A stretch of DNA of 64,000 bases from Tachypleus tridentatus (taxonomy: Eukaryota; Arthropoda; Merostomata; Xiphosura; Limulidae). The notes beneath the pieces were generated by a model. The model worked only from the letters and a program-made list of their open reading frames with translations, ran no database searches and was not told the origin of the DNA. Both the position numbers and the translations under genes were made by a program. Positions 63,201 through 64,000 of this stretch are shown here, in pieces (the first letter of the stretch is position 1; every line of letters begins with the position of its first letter). The stretch covers positions 38,305,771-38,369,770 of the forward strand of contig NW_027467782.1 of NCBI RefSeq assembly GCF_004210375.1, given 5' to 3'.

Positions 63201-64000
63201 TCTTGTTCTTTGAAACAAGTATTAGATTAACATGACTTTTTTGTTCTTTGCAACAAGTGTTACATTAAGATGAGTTTCTCTTGTTCTTTGTAACAAGTGT
63301 TAGATTAACATGAGTATCTTTGTTTTTGTAACAAGTGTTACATTAACAGGAATGTCTTGTTCTTTATTACAAGTGCTCTATTAACACGACTTCTCTTGTT
63401 CTTTGTAGCAAGTGTTAAATTAACATGAGTGTCGTGTTCTTTTGAACAAGTGTTGTTTTAACATGTTACTTGTTACAAAGTACAAGACTCATGTTAATGT
63501 AACACTTGTTACAAGTAACAAGAGAACTCGTATTAATATAACACTTGTTACAAAGAACTAGCACTCATGTTAATGTAACAATTGTTACAAAGAACAAGAA
63601 AATCATATCAATCTAACACTTGTTACAAAAAACAAGAGACACTCATGTTGATATAACACTTGCTACAAAGAACTAGAGACACTCATGTTAATGTAACACT
63701 TGTTACAAAGAACAAGACAATCATGTTAATATAACATTTGTTACAAAGAACAAGAAAACTCATTAATAGAAAACTTGGAACAATAAGTAGGAGACACTCG
63801 TGTTAATGTGACTTGTTACAAAGAACAAGACACACTCGTTATAATTTAACACTTTTTACACAGAAAGAGACACTCATGTTAATGTTACACTTGTTACAAA
63901 GAACAAGAGACACTAATATTAGGTTAATACTTATTGCATAGAACAAGAGAAATCGTTTTAATATAACTTGTTACAAAGAACAAGAGACATTCATCTTAAT

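Larger units (their letters stand above)
51985..64000. repeat. satellite array of about 40-bp monomers in alternating orientation
   Basis: About 300 monomers share the core TAACACTTGTTACAAAGAAC followed by aagagacactcatgttaatg. Blocks alternate strictly. Forward blocks start near 51985, 53422, 54991, 56438, 57122, 58678, 59638, 61256, 62585 and 63465. Reverse blocks start near 52690, 54240, 55720, 56800, 57783, 59226, 60487, 61920 and 63143. One forward plus one reverse block forms a higher-order unit of about 0.7-1.6 kb. Corresponding units are nearly identical over hundreds of bases (for example 55440-55730, 57500-57790 and 61640-61920), which points to recent homogenisation. The array reaches the window end, so its true size is unknown. 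All open frames in it (repeating VTLVTKNKR or its reverse, VLCNKC) are products of the repeat. Confidence 0.98.

Noticed and set aside
52227-63800. Many open frames of 60-82 codons in the satellite, some identical in several units (for example those starting MFFVTSVILKRF)
   Set aside because: They arise from the tandem repeat and recur because the higher-order units are copies. They are found on both strands with stop-limited lengths and no start context.
51985-64000. CRISPR array
   Set aside because: Regular short repeats were considered, but the monomers are contiguous without unique spacers, flip orientation, and lie in animal DNA.

Overview
This is AT-rich nuclear DNA of an animal, with no intact protein-coding gene that I can defend. 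At least 14 copies of one tRNA-Thr-like SINE (family A) and about ten copies of two shorter tRNA-headed SINEs (B and C) lie across it. I recall this repertoire from horseshoe crab (Xiphosura) assemblies, so my working guess is a chelicerate, probably a horseshoe crab. That is memory plus inference; nothing was searched.

Layout. 1-17 kb: sparse DNA holding one exon of an axonemal dynein heavy chain (minus strand, one extra base inside the Walker A codons), a decayed hAT transposase, a Tc1 fragment, a fragment of an unnamed dispersed coding family, a heat-shock-element-like array at 12.9 kb, and many SINEs. 17.2-19 kb: a 500-N assembly gap, then a Tigger/pogo transposase with its central catalytic part deleted. 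19.3-42.2 kb: a large inverted duplication, with a left arm of about 5.9 kb (19290-25200), a right arm of about 5.2 kb (37085-42240) and an 11.9-kb spacer. Each arm carries insertions that the other lacks, so the insertions can be ordered in time. The spacer holds two clear exons and one doubtful exon of a ZC3H15-like gene (in-frame stop, one zinc ligand lost), a second smaller inverted repeat, a pogo-type MITE and a gypsy-type reverse transcriptase fossil.

42-51 kb: a hAT-like terminus, an 84-bp-period minisatellite, a SINE cluster, a ZBED5-type hAT transposase broken into by a SINE, and a 390-bp MITE with long terminal inverted repeats. 52 kb to the window end: 12 kb of satellite built from about 40-bp monomers. 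Its blocks alternate strictly in orientation (ten forward, nine reverse), with recurring palindromic junctions.

Nothing here works together as a pathway. The window reads as a repeat-rich intergenic or heterochromatic region carrying fragments of duplicated host genes. The satellite, the inverted duplication, the heat-shock-element array and the two damaged host exons are the points most worth checking. The open frames inside the satellite and the minisatellite follow from the repeat period and should not be annotated as genes.
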